Positions 1-12,256 are shown, counted from the stretch's first letter. The stretch: 64,000 nucleotides of DNA from Cryptomeria japonica (GCF_030272615.1 NC_081414.1:663660938-663724937), one strand, 5' to 3'. Numbers and translations: made by a program. The notes: generated from the sequence alone by a model not told the origin.

Positions 1-363
1 GGTAGTCTTTAATCGAACTTATCTCCTAACAGAGATTGAGATTCCTAACAGTATCTGTTCTGGTAAAGAACATTGTAAGACCTTAACCGGTCTGACCTTA
101 ACCGGTCTGGTTCCTATTCTACAGATAGTTACTTGTGAGTTCCATCTCACCGTGGTTTTTCCCATTTGGGTTTCCACGTCAAAATCTCTTGTGTTATGGT
201 ATTTGTGCTTTTGTGGGTGAATGCATTATTTTCTATTTGGTTTGCATGTGTGCTAACCGGTTTGTCTGCTAAACTATTTTACCAGTTTACTGTTAGTCTT
301 GCAAAGTGTTTAAGTGCAAAGATTTTTGGCATACTAATTCAACCCCCTCTTAGTATTCATCAT
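1..363 (+). repeat. 3' part of a SIRE-type Ty1/Copia LTR, cut by the window edge
   Basis: The stretch has the sequence style of the downstream part of SIRE/Maximus-type LTRs: a 'gtggtttttcccatttggg' block near 153, a following T-rich tract, and 'attcaaccccctcttag' at about 338-354 just before the end. The same three landmarks occur at the end of the solo LTR (38825-41088) and of the LTR at 51739-52652. It has three exact ACCGGT hexamers, a motif enriched in those LTRs too. The right edge near 363 is inferred from where similarity to Tat element 1 begins. The left end is outside the window, so I cannot say whether it is a solo LTR or part of a full element. Confidence 0.55.
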
Positions 364-399
364 GTACTTTAGTCACGAGAGTGATTTTCGCAACCGTGG

Positions 400-2170
400 T
401 CATTGATTATGCAATTATCATAGGTTGATAGGGATGTGATTGAGAGATGCGGTTTATCTTTATTACTAGACATGCCTTGGTATATCATTAACCGGGGTTT
501 GTTGAGAGCTTTGGTGGAGAGGGTGCATAGTAACACAAACACCTTCCATTTAGCTACTGGCAAGATAACAGTCATGCCTGAGGACTGTTGTCGCATTCTG
601 CGGATTCTGATTGTGGGAGCCTTGTTGCCATATGAGCAGACTGAGGAGGGTGGGACATAAGCTCTCCATCATATCTTCCAGGATGATCAGATTTGTGGAT
701 ATGAGATCCCATGGTAGGAGTTTATGGACCTGGATTATGCTCCCTTACCTTCGGTACTAGCAGGGTTCATTGGTGAATTTTTGTGTCCCCACTGTAGGCC
801 GAAGGGACTAGCAGTAGGATGAGGATTAGTTTTGGAGGATATGGTTACATAGGGATGCAGGTTTGCATGGGGGTCTTGTATGTTAGCCCACCTTTACAAA
901 GAGCTTCACCAGGTGGTATATCTAGGATACAATAGTTTGTCAGCAGTGGTGACATTACTACAGGTGTGGGCTTGGGAGCACATTCCTGTCGCGAGGCCAC
1001 TTGCGGATAGGGATAGGCCAGTTGGGCGGGAATATGCTTATGGGTATAAAGGTATAGTTGTCCAATGTAAGCTGGGAAAACTAGAGCACTAGGGGAGAGC
1101 ATTGGATGATATTGATACAGTCATCTGGAGACCATATATGGATTGTGAGGTGTGGACTAAGGATGGGCTAGAGATGCCCTATGTATATATGTCTAGATAT
1201 TTGATGGGCAGATTTCCTTTATCATTGAGAGAATTTTGCATAGCCGTGTGTAGTGACAGTATGGGAGACAATAGGGGATACCACATGGAGCATGTTCATA
1301 TGCTTGCCGAAGACAGGGTGTGCCCGAGTAGGGGCCCATAGTGGATAGTGTAGCGATAGTAGAGGAGTATATGACATTGACAAGCTAGATCTGGTATTAC
1401 GGAGCTGGGGTTATTGATGCGGGGATGATAGAGGAGTTCTCGACCTACTTCGTGGCACATGTAGTGGCACATATATCGGATCCAACAGAGATCTTACTTG
1501 CTTTTGACGATGATAAGGATGAGCAGCCAGAGAGGTGAGGGGAAGTTAGACAGAGTGATGAGGAGGGAGAGAAGTTCAGAGATGGAGGTGGGGATGATGG
1601 AGGAGGTGATGGAGGAGGGGGAGGAGGAGGACTTCTCCTTGGTGTTAGTGGTGCTTGTAGGGTAGGTGCTCTATTAGTGATGGTGGGGGTATAGAGGATG
1701 ATAGGTGACCCACCTAGAGGAGGAGATCGAATGTTCTACCTCCACAGACACCTCAGACAAGGACAGGTATGGGTGGGACCATGACACAGGTACCTGTTCA
1801 GATTAGGGTACCCACCCATCAACAAGACTCACAGATTAGATCCCTATAGGTCACACTGCAACAACTATAGGCATAGGTGCTAGCACAACAATGCCAAATT
1901 ATACAGATTACAACAGAGTGGGATACGAAGAGAGAGCAATGAGGCCGGGCAGAGGAGCTTGAAAAGAGATTGCAGAGAGCGACAGATGGTGCCCCGATGT
2001 GGGATACATTGAGGGAGATACAGTACATGACCAAGGAGGCTGAGTACTACAAGCGGTTATATGAGGAGCTAGTCCCTAGAGAGCAAAGGTGTTACGGGGC
2101 CTTCTCGATGTGATCCACCCAGGGGAGATCTAGGAGCTGGGACATTTGCTGCGAGACCATCAGCCTCAAG
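400..2170 (+). pseudogene. Plant mobile domain (PMD) accessory ORF, antisense to gag-pol of element 1
   Basis: Broken reading frames carry PMD hallmarks. At 436-660 the frame has LLRALVERVHSNTNTFHL, the motif where PMD proteins have an LxxLVERWxxxTxTFHLPxGE pattern. At 862-1088 it has LLQVWAWEHIPVARP, matching the PMD LLQxWAWERIP signature. At 1102-1341 it has VIWRPYMDCEVW. An acidic/Gly-rich tract follows (about 1540-1640), then a coiled-coil-like end at 1850-2090 ending in YYKRLYEELVPRE. Stops and frameshifts separate the pieces. The same order and motifs occur in the antisense ORF of element 2 (50190-48150), so homology is firm. PMD proteins occur both as host genes (MAIN/MAIL1 type) and inside transposons. 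The function of the transposon form is unknown. Confidence 0.8.
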
Positions 2171-2239
2171 AGATAGTCATACCTGAGAGACTCATCTTTG
2201 TTGTATTTTGATAGACATGATACCCTTTGTACATTTTGA

Positions 2240-2660
2240 CCATTTTTTGATATATATATATATATATATATGTGGCACTGATTTATCTGATTCACATGTG
2301 ATGTGTTATGGATGATTAATGATATGCATTGATATGATGCTGCTATGATGATGATGTTAGGCTTAGATAGGAATGCTTTTGATTTTGATAATGATGTATG
2401 AGCTATAATGATGAAAATATGATGATGCTTTGTTTATCTTGATTTCGTGGATGTATGATATGATAATGATGTGAGATGTATCTTGAAAATGATATGTATG
2501 ATAATGATATTAATAATGTGAAATGTATCTTGAAAATGAGATGTATGATAATGATAATGATGTAATGCTTTAAATGCAAGCGTAAAATGATATGCAACTA
2601 AATGTAAGTTTAAAATGATATGCATCTAAATGTAAGTTTAAAATGATATGCAACTAAATG
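2240..2660. repeat. TA run and ATG/GAT-rich low-complexity tract
   Basis: A (TA)n run occupies about 2251-2271. Up to about 2660 the plus strand is dominated by atgatg/gataatgatg words, with three near-copies of 'gtaagtttaaaatgatatgca' style blocks at about 2580-2655. It lies between the 3' ends of the convergent PMD ORF and gag-pol. Element 2 has a low-complexity tract of the same kind, as CAT/ATC words, in the same place (47100-47960). Confidence 0.8.
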
Positions 2661-3575
2661 CTCATCTTCATTCTCTTGTTGTCATTCCGGTTTAGTCACG
2701 TGTTTTTGCTTTGTTTTGGTTTGTCATCATTGAGCTTTTGATATGTTGGAAGTTTATACAAGCATAATGGTATAATTGAACCATAATAACCTGAGTAAAA
2801 TGTACATGGATTTTGATATTGCAAGACGACACAAGCATCGAGGTATAATTAACACAAGATGACCCAAGTGTTGCTTGCATAAAAAAGACAAGAGTTAACC
2901 ATTTGTATGCACAAAGTAGAACAATGTCTTCAATGATATGTTTTCAATCACGTCTGGCGAAAAATTTTCATCGTATAAGTGATCGCCTCACAGATAGAAA
3001 ACCAAGAAAATATCAGAGTCCCTCGTTGCTTTCTCTAGCTCGATGCATCGTTGAGAAATTTAGGAGATCTAATGATTCAAAAATTTAAGATACAAAATAG
3101 TCAAAACTTCATGAGAGATGTAAACAAATTATAATTCAGAAAATCATCCATCATGTGTGAGTTGAAGTTGTTAATTGGATCAGTGTCTTGTTTTCTCGGC
3201 TGGTGAGTTGTTCTTGACAAGGTTTCCTTAGTGTGCTGTGATTCTTGTTTACTCGTTGTTGGAATGCTGCCCCTAGTTATAGATATCTATTGATGTGGAT
3301 ATACATAGTGATTACCAAGCCATGGTGGGATATGATGAATTGATCAAGGACAGTGACTACGCTAAGTATGTCTGGGATAATGCTGCTTGAATAGTGTTGG
3401 GCGATGGCCATTAGCTTTGATTTTGGATGGATGTAAAAGATATGAGTAGTGAAAGATAGAGGACCTGTTCTCTCACAAATAGCACCTATTGCCAGGTTTT
3501 CACCACTTGTTTTTATTGCACCTTTTTGTTGTTTTGTTTTTTATTTTTTTACTTTTTTTCTGTGCATTAGATGAC
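2661..3575. other. Region downstream of integrase in element 1, no gene seen
   Basis: This is the 3' flank of gag-pol on the minus strand, between the integrase stop and the ATG-rich tract. I see no conserved protein domain and no LTR or polypurine tract. A T-rich run lies at 3516-3560. Confidence 0.4.
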
Positions 3576-4720
3576 TCAAGTGTAGAATTTCTTCAGATGG
3601 ATGTTGTTGGTTGTTTCGTCGAGCACATCTCCTTCCAAAGTTGTTAGCTGATAGGTGCCTGATCCATAGGTCGATATGATGACATAAGGACCCAGCCAGT
3701 TATATTCAAACTTCCCCTTCTTTTCTCGATCCTGTTGATTTTTGGGATTTTCTTTGAGTACAAGACCACCAACTTTAAAAATCCTAGGCATGACTCTATG
3801 GTTGTAGCTTCTGCACATACGCTGCTGGTATGCTTTGAGGTGATCATAGACATGTTGTCTTTTTACATCTAGAAGCTCTAGTTCCTGCAATCTATTTACC
3901 CGATACTCCTCATCTGGTATGAGGCCTTTTAAAGATACTCTGAGTGATGGAATTTCTACCTCAAGAGGTAAAATTGCTTCTAATTCATACACCAATGAAT
4001 ATGGCGTAGCCCTTGTAGGTGTCTGAATACTAGTCCTATATGCCCAGAGTACTGGTTTGAGTTGTACATGCCAATCCTTACCCGCATCATTTACTATTTT
4101 CTTTAGGATTTTCAAGATTATTTTATTTGATGCTTCTGCTTGACCATTCCTCTGTGAGTAGTAAGGTGTAGAGAAGCGATATTGGATTTTGAATCGCTCA
4201 CATAGTTCTCACACATCATAGTTTTTGAAGGGACACCCATTGTCTGTGATGATGGAAGTTGGAATGCTGTATTTGCAAATTAGATAATTGAGAATAAATG
4301 AGGCAATTTGCTTTCTAGTTACTGTGGTCAATGGGACTGCTTCAATCCATTTTGTGAAATAATCTATTGTAGTGATAATGAACTTGTGTCCATTTGAAGA
4401 GGAAGGATGGATTTTCCCTACTAAATCAAGTCCCCACTGATAGAAAGCCCAAGATGTCATAAATGGCTGCAACTCCTATGCTAGTGCATCAATAAGATTG
4501 CCATGAATTTGGCACTTAGGACATTTCTTTGCAAATTGATAAGAGTCTTTCTCCATTGTCCGCCAATAATATCCCATTCTCAGAAGTTTTTTGGCAAGAG
4601 TAGGACCACTTGAATGCATGCCACAGATACCCTCATGAAGCTCATGTAAAGCAAAGTCAGATTCATTATGGTCAAGGCAACGAAGAAGAGTACCATCAAG
4701 ACCTTGACGACAAAGTGTGT
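3576..4720 (-). pseudogene. Integrase domain of Tat element 1
   Basis: Three parts are visible in minus-strand order. The zinc-binding HHCC region is at about 4660-4500, including an intact CPKC pair. The catalytic core is at 4472-4209, with the first Asp in the WGLDLVGKI context and the second in ITDNG, both intact. The C-terminal part is at 4115-3576, from the helix after the catalytic Glu region to the chromodomain-less end (WLGPYVI ... HLKKFYT). Frame breaks occur at about 4475 and between 4209 and 4115. The protein would insert element cDNA into host DNA. The end ('lkkfy' followed by a stop) matches the end of the element 2 integrase. Confidence 0.85.
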
Positions 4721-4814
4721 TAGTGGTTAATGTATAACGGGCAACATGCTGAATAAATTTGTGTTTTTTATTATGAGATAGGTTGATGGGTAGGGTATTG
4801 GTTTTAAGATATTC

Positions 4815-5640
4815 TTAGATTGTCCCATATAGAGGAGAATCTAAACCGGTTAAGGCATAGATGACATGAGAAGCAGAATTTTCATAGGCTAGGGAAAATA
4901 GTTTCTCTACCATGAACTCATAATGACTTTGTTGCTCTGGAATTTGTATCAGTGAAGAGATAGTGGCCATTGCATCGACCGCTTTGTTGTCCAACCTTGG
5001 TATTTGCTCAAAGGTGATGTGTACAAAGTATTGTTTGAAGTCATCCACCATTCTTTTAAATGGAAGTATCTTGTCATCCTTTGTTTGATATTTATTGTTG
5101 ATCTGATTTATAACCAGTTGGGAATCTCCATAGACTTTCAATTCCATGATTCTCCATTCTACTACCATTTTGATTCCTATGACCAGGGCTTCATATTCAG
5201 TGATGTTATTGGTGCATGGAAACATGAGTCTATACGGTCTTGGAATGGTGTGGTCTTCGGGGGTGACAAACAAGATGCCGATACCTGATCCATATTGTGT
5301 GTAGGAACTGTCAAAGTACAGGGTCCATTGTTTGAGTGTAACAGTAAGGACATCCATGTCTAGAAATTCTACCTGCAATGGTTGTTTATCTGGTAGTGGT
5401 GCTTCAGCTAATTGATCTACAATTACTTGTCCCTTGCTAGCCCGACACTCTGTGTATTGGATATCAAAGTCACTGAAAATCATGACCCATTTAGCTAGTC
5501 TACCTGTAAGAGCTGCTGTGCTGAGTAAATACTTGAGAGGATCAATTTTTGCTATTAGCTTGATTGTGTGAGCTAGCATGTAATGGTGGAACTTTTGAGA
5601 GGTGAATACCACAACTAAAAAAGCCTTCTCAATGAATGTA
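4815..5640 (-). pseudogene. RNase H end plus second, archaeal-type RNase H (aRNH) of Tat element 1
   Basis: The 265-codon open stretch begins in the C-terminal part of the ordinary Ty3/Gypsy RNase H (DPLKYLLS ... AKWVMIFSDFDIQY), then a linker, then a complete second RNase H from about 5310 to 4930. Its four acidic positions are all visible: LYFDSS, NNITEYEALV, VYGDSQLV and RLDNKAVDAMA. The dual RNase H is the diagnostic of Tat elements. This aRNH is the best preserved domain of element 1 and has no missing active-site residue. Confidence 0.85.
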
Positions 5641-5649
5641 TAATTTAGC

Positions 5650-6868
5650 TCATATCTGTTTAATGTTCAGTTGATGTAATATATAGCTCATTCCTTGCCT
5701 TCTTGATCTTCTTTTTCTAGCAGTACCCACAATGATACTTTCATTGTTAATATGTTGAGAATGAGTGACTTTCCTACTATTGGTGGTACCAGAACTAGTG
5801 GATTCATTAGATACTGCTTGAGTTGATAGAATGATTCCACACACTTGGCTTCCCATCTGAATGGTATGTTCTTATGTAGCAGATGATTGAATGGTAAACT
5901 TTTATCTGCTAGTTGGGCTATGAATCGCATGATTGACTGTAGTTGTCCTTGTAGAGATCTGAGTTGACTAATGTTCCTGGGAGGTGGAATCTCCATGATA
6001 GTCTATACCTTCATTGGATCTACTTCAATGCCTTTCGCAGACACAATGCAGCCTAATAGTTTACCTGATTTCACCCTGAAGACAAACTTCTTAGGGTTAA
6101 TCCTGATTGGAATTGCTCCAATCTTTGAAATATTTTATCTAATATGCCTAGATGTTCTGCTTAGGTGAATGACTTAGCCAGTAAATCATCTACATAGTCC
6201 TCCATAAAGGTATGCATCATATCATGAAAGATTGTCATCATTGCTCTTTGATAAGTTGCCCCAACATTCTTCAAGCCAAAAGGCATGACGTTGCAACAAT
6301 ACGTTCCCCAAGGACACGTGAATGCAATTTTATCTTGATCCTCTGGAGCTATCTTGATTTGATTATTGCTAGAGAAACCGTCCATTAATGAGAGCATTGC
6401 ATGGCCTACTATTAGGTTCGCAATTATGTCGATGCTGGGCAAGGGAAAGTCATAATTTGGACAGGCTTTGTTGACATCTCTAAAATATGTGCATATTCTT
6501 ATGCTTTCATTTGATTTTGAAATTGGTACAATGTTTGAAATCCATTCAGTATAGTCTATAGGTTGAATGAATCCGATGTCTAATAACTTCTTTATTTCAG
6601 CTTTGATCATTAATTCTACATGCAGATTCATCTTTCTTAACTTCTGTTTGACTAACTTAGCTCCTGGAGCAATAGATAAATGATGCATGATTAGGTTTGG
6701 ATCTATTCTAGGCATATCAATATAGGACCAAGAAAAAGTGATTTGCTTTTCTTTGAAGAATCTAATAAACTCTGGTTTTTCCTCTTCTATTAGTGAATTT
6801 GCTAGGTGTATGTTTTTAACTACTGCTTCTGTACTGATGTTTATTGATTGAGTTGGCTCAATCAATAT
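5650..6868 (-). pseudogene. Reverse transcriptase and connection domain of Tat element 1
   Basis: The 234-codon open stretch 6865-6161 covers RT fingers and palm: AKLVKQKLRKM, the DFPLPSID block, SLMDGFSS (first catalytic Asp), MPFGLKNVGATYQRAM, and YVDD at 6185-6196. After a frame break, 5996-5688 carries the thumb/connection (SLQGQLQSIMRFI ... HLLHKNIPFRW) and the degenerate start of RNase H. Element 2 retains the same order. The RT active site itself is unbroken, but the gene is split by frameshifts. Confidence 0.88.
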
Positions 6869-8498
6869 GGGTGATCACTCCTGATAGTGTTTAGGAAGAG
6901 TGTCAAGTCGCCCATCCTTAGGTGCCTTAAAAAGGTTTTCACCTTTAGATGCATCCTTTATTTTGACTTTTTTATGATCTAGTGCTACCATTGACTGGTT
7001 TTCAGCATTAGATCCTTTGTTTCTTTCATTTCTGTGAATGGGAAACTTGGCACTTTCCCGATTGCAGATATCATTATTTTGTTCGTTGGTAGAGCTTGTT
7101 TCTGGGTTGACTATACATATTTAATGGACAATGGATTCATCATATGGGAAAATAGGTATATCATGGTGTTGAGGTTCATTCCAGCCTATCAAATCAGGAA
7201 ATACAAGCAGTAGAGAGTCATTTGGTGGGTCGAGGTTGGTTGTGGTAAGTGTCATGATAGAGGTATCATTAAGGCTTTCTAGGATGTTGGTTAGGTTAAT
7301 GATTTTGTCAAGGTCTTCGATGGTATCATCTTCCATGAAGACTTGTTCGTAGTGGTGTTGCTTGTTTTCCTTAGCCTCGTACATATGTTGTGGACGTAAT
7401 TCAAGTAATCGAGACTCTACGCCTTGTCCCTCTTGAGAAAGGGGTGTGTGTGAATGTATAGTATCTTTGGTAAAATCCTCAATAATATTTGAACAACTAT
7501 CCCATTCATAGTCATTAGAATCAATTTCAAAAGTACTGTTCTAGAGAGTCTTTCAGTGCTGCTGATAGGTACGTTGTAGGGTGAGAAAAGATCTCTAATA
7601 ATTGATACCAGTCTTGTAGTTTTTTCTGATTCAGAATCAGAGCCTTCTTGTACCCTTTGCATTTGTTCATACACTATTTCTCCTTGGGGAGTAGTGATTT
7701 CTTCAGGTGGTGACTCTACCTTATTTTGAATAGGTCCCTGTACATGATGCACTTTCTCATAAGATGCTTCTTCCCTTTGAATGGTAAGTTCCTCTTGTCG
7801 TTTCTCTTTTTCTTGGTGTTCTCTCTCTTTCCTTGTTGTTTTTTCTTCTTGGTGTAGTGCCTCTTGCCATGAGTCCTTGTTGTATTTCTTCTTTTCTTTC
7901 CACTGAGGTTTTTGATACTTATTTTATTTTTTCCTTGGGGGTATGTTGTGTCCATATACCAGTCCTATTTTTTCTCGAGAAAATTGTGAAGGAGGATCTA
8001 GTGGTTCTGTAATGCCTTCTTGTCACTTGCCTATAGGTCCTTTGCCATTGCATGATCAGGAATCCTTTTCCATATTGTTGTGTTGGTATGGCCACCTCTA
8101 GAGTAGCAGCTCTGACCTCTTCCTCATCCTTGTATAGCCAACTAAGGATGTCTTTCTCTTCTAATTCATTTGCTAGTGTGCCCAATTGGATAATTTTTTC
8201 ATAAAACTTGGTGATGGGCTATGTTGCTTGATGTGTTGATGCAGAAGGTTGTCCATGAGATTTTGGTGATGTTGGAAATTTGGATAGACACATGGGTTTG
8301 AAAGAGTATTCTCTCATGCCTTGCTCTTTGATTTTCATCTTTTGTTTGAAATCCATGGATAAAGGCTTGAGCTTTTCTTGATGATGATCTAATGCTGAGG
8401 AAGCTGGAGCTTCTTTGTTGTATGGAACCAGGGTGTTTTGAGCTACCCCCATAGCATTGCAATGTTGAAAAGGATTATTATCAGTAGAGATGGAAATT
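6869..8498 (-). pseudogene. Charged spacer between protease and RT of Tat element 1
   Basis: Several open pieces (8462-8199, 8185-7919, 7955-7716, 7752-7417, 7384-7121) encode a long, charged, low-conservation linker. Conserved islands shared with element 2 include ELEEKDILSWLYKDEEE and AIPTQQYGKGFLIMQ. One piece (7955-7716) is Lys/Arg-rich and aligns with a Lys/Arg-rich stretch of element 2 near 41300-41500. No catalytic motif is visible. Tat elements are known for long extra regions in this part of pol. Its role is unknown. Confidence 0.6.
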
Positions 8499-8500
8499 TC

Positions 8501-9130
8501 CTATCCATTATATGGGAATTTGACACACTGATGGTATGTTGAAGGTACTGCTTGCATTTCATGTATCCAAGGATGACCCAATAGAATATTGTATGTTAAG
8601 TCTATGTCTAAGACTTGGCACATAGTGTCCCTTTGTATTGGTCCTACCTGAATAGGTAGTATCACTGTTCCTTTGGATGATCTTTCTTCATCATCATAGG
8701 CATTGATGGTGATCTTTTTGTGTGGATCAATAGACTGTTCAGAGAAGCCTAATGCACAAATAAGTTTTAAATTACAGATATTGAGACTAGCTCCTCCATC
8801 TATTAATACTCGTTTAACTCGATGTTTGTAGACTAAGACTTTAATATGAAGGCGAGTGTTATGCAAATGAATAAAAGAGATATTATTGTGTTCGAAAAAG
8901 GTGAGATTATGAGGCCTTGTCATATGGGCCACCATAGCTTGGAATTTATCAATGTCGAGATCTTGAGGAATATTTATTTCAACTACTGCTTGTTCTAAGA
9001 TGTCCTTATGCTTCGGCGAGAGTTTGAGTAACTCAAGTATGGATATTTGAGCGGGAGTCCTTTGCAGTTGATTAACCAAATCATATTGGGTCTTGGGGAT
9101 AGTGGTGGATGTTGATGTATGCCCTTTCAA
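8501..9130 (-). pseudogene. Retropepsin-type aspartic protease of Tat element 1
   Basis: The 209-codon stretch carries VLIDGGASLNIC, the Tat-type version of the retropepsin D-T/S-G triad, and ILLGHPWIHEM as the hydrophobic-hydrophobic-G block. It ends with STYHQCVKFP, a block shared with element 2. The enzyme would cleave the Gag-Pol polyprotein. The triad is intact here, unlike in element 2. This single open stretch is unbroken. Confidence 0.8.
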
Positions 9131-9439
9131 GATGTATTTTTGAGCTCAGGTTGTCACATTGATTGATGCATGGTCTTGTTTGTCCTTGATTTTTATGACA
9201 TTTATTTGGTTATCATCTGTTGATATGTGATTGATGGTATTGTTGTATAGGTGATTTATGTGAGCTGCCCTTGTATCATTTAATGATGAAGCTCATTCCT
9301 TGTTGTAATTCAGAAAATGATTTTTAAAGGCATCATGATAACCATTTGTTTTGAGACCATCAACCGTTAAATCACCTCTATAGATCATATCTTGAACAAT
9401 ATTCTTAAGCCTCACTCAATCATTTGTGTGATGTCCTTT

Positions 9440-11460
9440 GTTTTAATGAAAATCACAAAAATGCGAGTCATTCCACCAAGGTGGTTTGATCTATGGTTAA
9501 AAGTTGTTTATAGCTGGCAATGTGATCATCTTGTTTACCAGGAGTTCTCGAAATGCTGATTCTAAGGTTTGACCCAATGGTGTGTAGATGTGTCTATTTG
9601 GGAAAGTGTTGGTGTTACCTCTTTGATTTATATTATGCCCTCGGTTAGTGTTGTTACCTTGGTTATTGTTGTTGCCTTGGGTATTGTTGTTGGTGTTTGA
9701 AATTGAAGGTCCCTGATTGGTATTTTGTGGATAAGTGTTAGTGCCTTGGTTAACACTTTTTTGATTTTTGTTAGATTGTGGATTACTTGATAAAGCTAAT
9801 ACTAGTTGTTTGGACTTTATATCATTAGCATCAGCTCCTCCCTCATTAATAACATTTTTGTTTTTGGTCCATAATCTGGATTTGTCTAGAGTGTTGTTGT
9901 TGTTTTGGTTGTTAAAGGAGTGAGTGTTGGATGCGTTAGTTCCTTCCTTAAAGAACTTCAATGTTCCTTTCTTAATGCAGGCTTCCTCTACTTGGATTCC
10001 ATTTTTGATCAACTTGGCAAAAGATGGTATGCACTGGAGCTTGAGTTGATAACTCATCTTACTATTTAGATTGTCGATAAAGATCTCCATCTTTTCCTTT
10101 TCAGGCACATCTCAAGGATATCTCGAAACCATATGTCTCCAATGCTGAAGAAACACCATGAATGTTTCATTTTTTTGTTTGTTTGGTGTTACATACATCC
10201 AACATGGTGATCACGTATTGAATATTATAGGAGTATTGTGTGATAAATTTGTTTACCAAGTCATCAAAGGATCTGATGGGAGGTGTGAGTTTAGACAACC
10301 ACTCCATTGTTTGTCCTCCCAAACTTCTTGGGAATAGTCTCATTAAGTAAGTGTCATCGTGAGCAAATTATAGGCTTATGGTACAAAATTCCCAAACATG
10401 ATCATGGGGATCACTTTTACCATCGTATTTTTCGTATTTTGGTATATTTGAATTTCAGGGAAAAGGTATCATGTTTAATCTCCTATCAAAGGGGTAAGGA
10501 CAAATCTCATCTAAGGAGCATCGCATTGTGGTCCCCTGTTGCATGTCCTGCATTTGTCATTGCAACATTTGAATTTGTTGTGTAAGAGCAACCATGGGTG
10601 TATTTGTACGTCGAGGGAAAGCTTCTTCCCTTTCATTATCCCTAGTCTAGGCATGATTGTGTTCAGGTATGATTTCAGGGTCATGCATTTCTTCTTCTCT
10701 TTGTTGGTCTTGATAGGCGTAATTTGTAGTCCTTGTCCTAAAATTTTTTTCATCTACATTCCTTAAGTTTTCCATATCAAAATCTTCAGGAATTCTAACT
10801 CCTTTGCTAGTTAGCATGAGCATATATTTTTCCATGTCAGCTTCAATGAGTCTTTCCATGAGTTTTTGGAATGAGGGGTTTTCTTGACATTCTTGGAGAA
10901 GTTCCTCAGTGATCTCTATATCTCCTAGATTAGTATACTCGAAAGGGTTAGATAATCTATGACCCATACTTGACTCTGGTTGTGGTTCGCTTTGCTTGTT
11001 TCTTTGAGAGCAAGTGACAACGGGCATTTATTTTAATCGGAGTTTTTGATGGTGTTTGGTGAATAGAATATGTTTATCCATAAAAAATTTTGGTTAAAAA
11101 GGGAGTTTCATCTTCTTCTTCTCTCTCAGGGGTTGGTGGTTCAGGTCGAGCTTCGTTATAAGTGATACAAAACTATGGGAAGAAAGCCGAATTGATCCTT
11201 CCTCCACTATTTAAGTGTTGGTTGAATGCTGCTTTCTGAATATAAGCTCTGCTTCTTAAAGGTTCTTTATCAAACTCATTTGATTTACCTTGAATATACA
11301 ATCGCATGTGACGCAAGAATGCGTGATGTGATTTAAAAAGTTGGCGATTGATATAGAGAAACTTATTCCTTTTTGCAAGTTTTTTAGAACTAGGTTGTCT
11401 CTTCTTCAACTCAGTTTTGTGATGAAGACTTGTTCTTCTCAAAATATGAGGAGTGGTCAT
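9440..11460 (-). pseudogene. gag region of Tat element 1
   Basis: Minus-strand order: 11460-11173 N-terminal matrix-like block (ending SGGRINSAFFP); 11027-10647 acidic block with LLQECQENPSFQKLMERL; about 10640-10140 capsid region in broken frames (ALTQQIQML, PYPFDR); 10108-9497 capsid C-terminus (EKMEIFIDNLNSKMSYQLK) and an Asn-rich tail. A zinc-knuckle-like CDFH..NKGHH.ND remnant sits near 9450 with stop codons in it. Every block has a counterpart in element 2 (35561-37765). The protein would package element RNA into virus-like particles. Confidence 0.8.
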
Positions 11461-11869
11461 ACTTGAATGATCAATGGTTTCCTTTGATGTTGGATTGTGA
11501 TACTCTGTTTGAAAAAATCAAGCTTACTTTATCAAGTAGAGGTTTAGATTCATCCCCACGACAAAGTGTGTCAAATGATATGGATAAGAGTCTCCCAATA
11601 TGGAAACTCAATTTGATAGCTTAAGGATTAAACTTGGTATTTTGTTTGTGATAGGATCCATTAGATGGTGAAACTTTGATCAATGTGATGGTACTGCCTA
11701 GTTTTGGTTGGATGAAGGCTTATCTCAAGCTAGCTTAAGATTCAAAAAATTTGTTCTAAGGATGCTTGCTTGATTTTGGAATTGTTTTCTTTGATGATCT
11801 GGTTTGGATTTTGATTGGTGAGTTTGACAAAAGGCCCAAAAGGGTATTTAGGAATGGTGATAAAATTTT

Positions 11870-12256
11870 TCCAAAATGCATGGTTTACTCTCTGTATTTC
11901 TGTGTTTTTACCATGCACTAAAATAGAGACTGGATGCGCTAACTAATGATCTAGATGCGCCACAGGAAATTCCCTATGCATTAAGTTTCCTATGTTACAC
12001 GCTACTCAGAGTTTTGAAGACAGTTTTTGACTAGAAAGGTTATGCGCTAAAATGTCTCAATTATGCAATGTAGTTTAGACTAAAAGTGCTAAGTTATGCC
12101 TCCTATGCACTATGCTGATGTTCAAAAGCACTAATATGATCTCACAAAGCGCTACTAAAATTCTAACCTTTATGATATCTATTATGTGCTAGTTTGACTG
12201 ATGAAAGTGCTATGGTCTGGTTTGAATGCACAATAAAATGGTTGAGACACGCTAGG
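11870..12256 (-). repeat. 21-bp-period degenerate array upstream of gag (element 1)
   Basis: On the plus strand a core reading atgcgcta/aagtgcta recurs every 21 bp; on the coding (minus) strand it reads tagcgcat. The G after AT/AA falls at 11915, 11936, 11957, 11978, (11999 as acacgcta), 12044, 12065, 12086, 12107, 12128, 12149, then 12186, 12207, 12228 and 12249. Nearly all steps are exactly 21; the exceptions are 45 and 37. The bases between cores are not conserved. It sits about 410 bp before the gag block, as array 34959-35176 does in element 2. Confidence 0.85.

Larger units (their letters stand above)
364..12256 (-). mobile_element. Tat-lineage Ty3/Gypsy LTR retrotransposon, degenerate (element 1)
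   Basis: Read on the minus strand, the order is gag (11460-9440), retropepsin, a charged spacer, reverse transcriptase, RNase H, a second archaeal-type RNase H, and integrase (to 3576). An ORF antisense to these lies beyond (about 400-2170, plus strand). Gag-PR-RT-RNH-INT order defines Ty3/Gypsy, and the extra RNase H defines the Tat lineage. Stops and frameshifts break every domain, so it cannot be autonomous. Element 2 in this window is a diverged relative with the same layout. The 3' LTR must lie left of the window or be replaced by the SIRE LTR at 1-363. The 5' LTR should lie right of about 12.3 kb but I could not delimit it, so the right edge given is the end of the 21-bp array. Confidence 0.85.

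Noticed and set aside
2403-2625. His/Ile-rich open frames on the minus strand
   Set aside because: By-product of ATG-rich low-complexity DNA.
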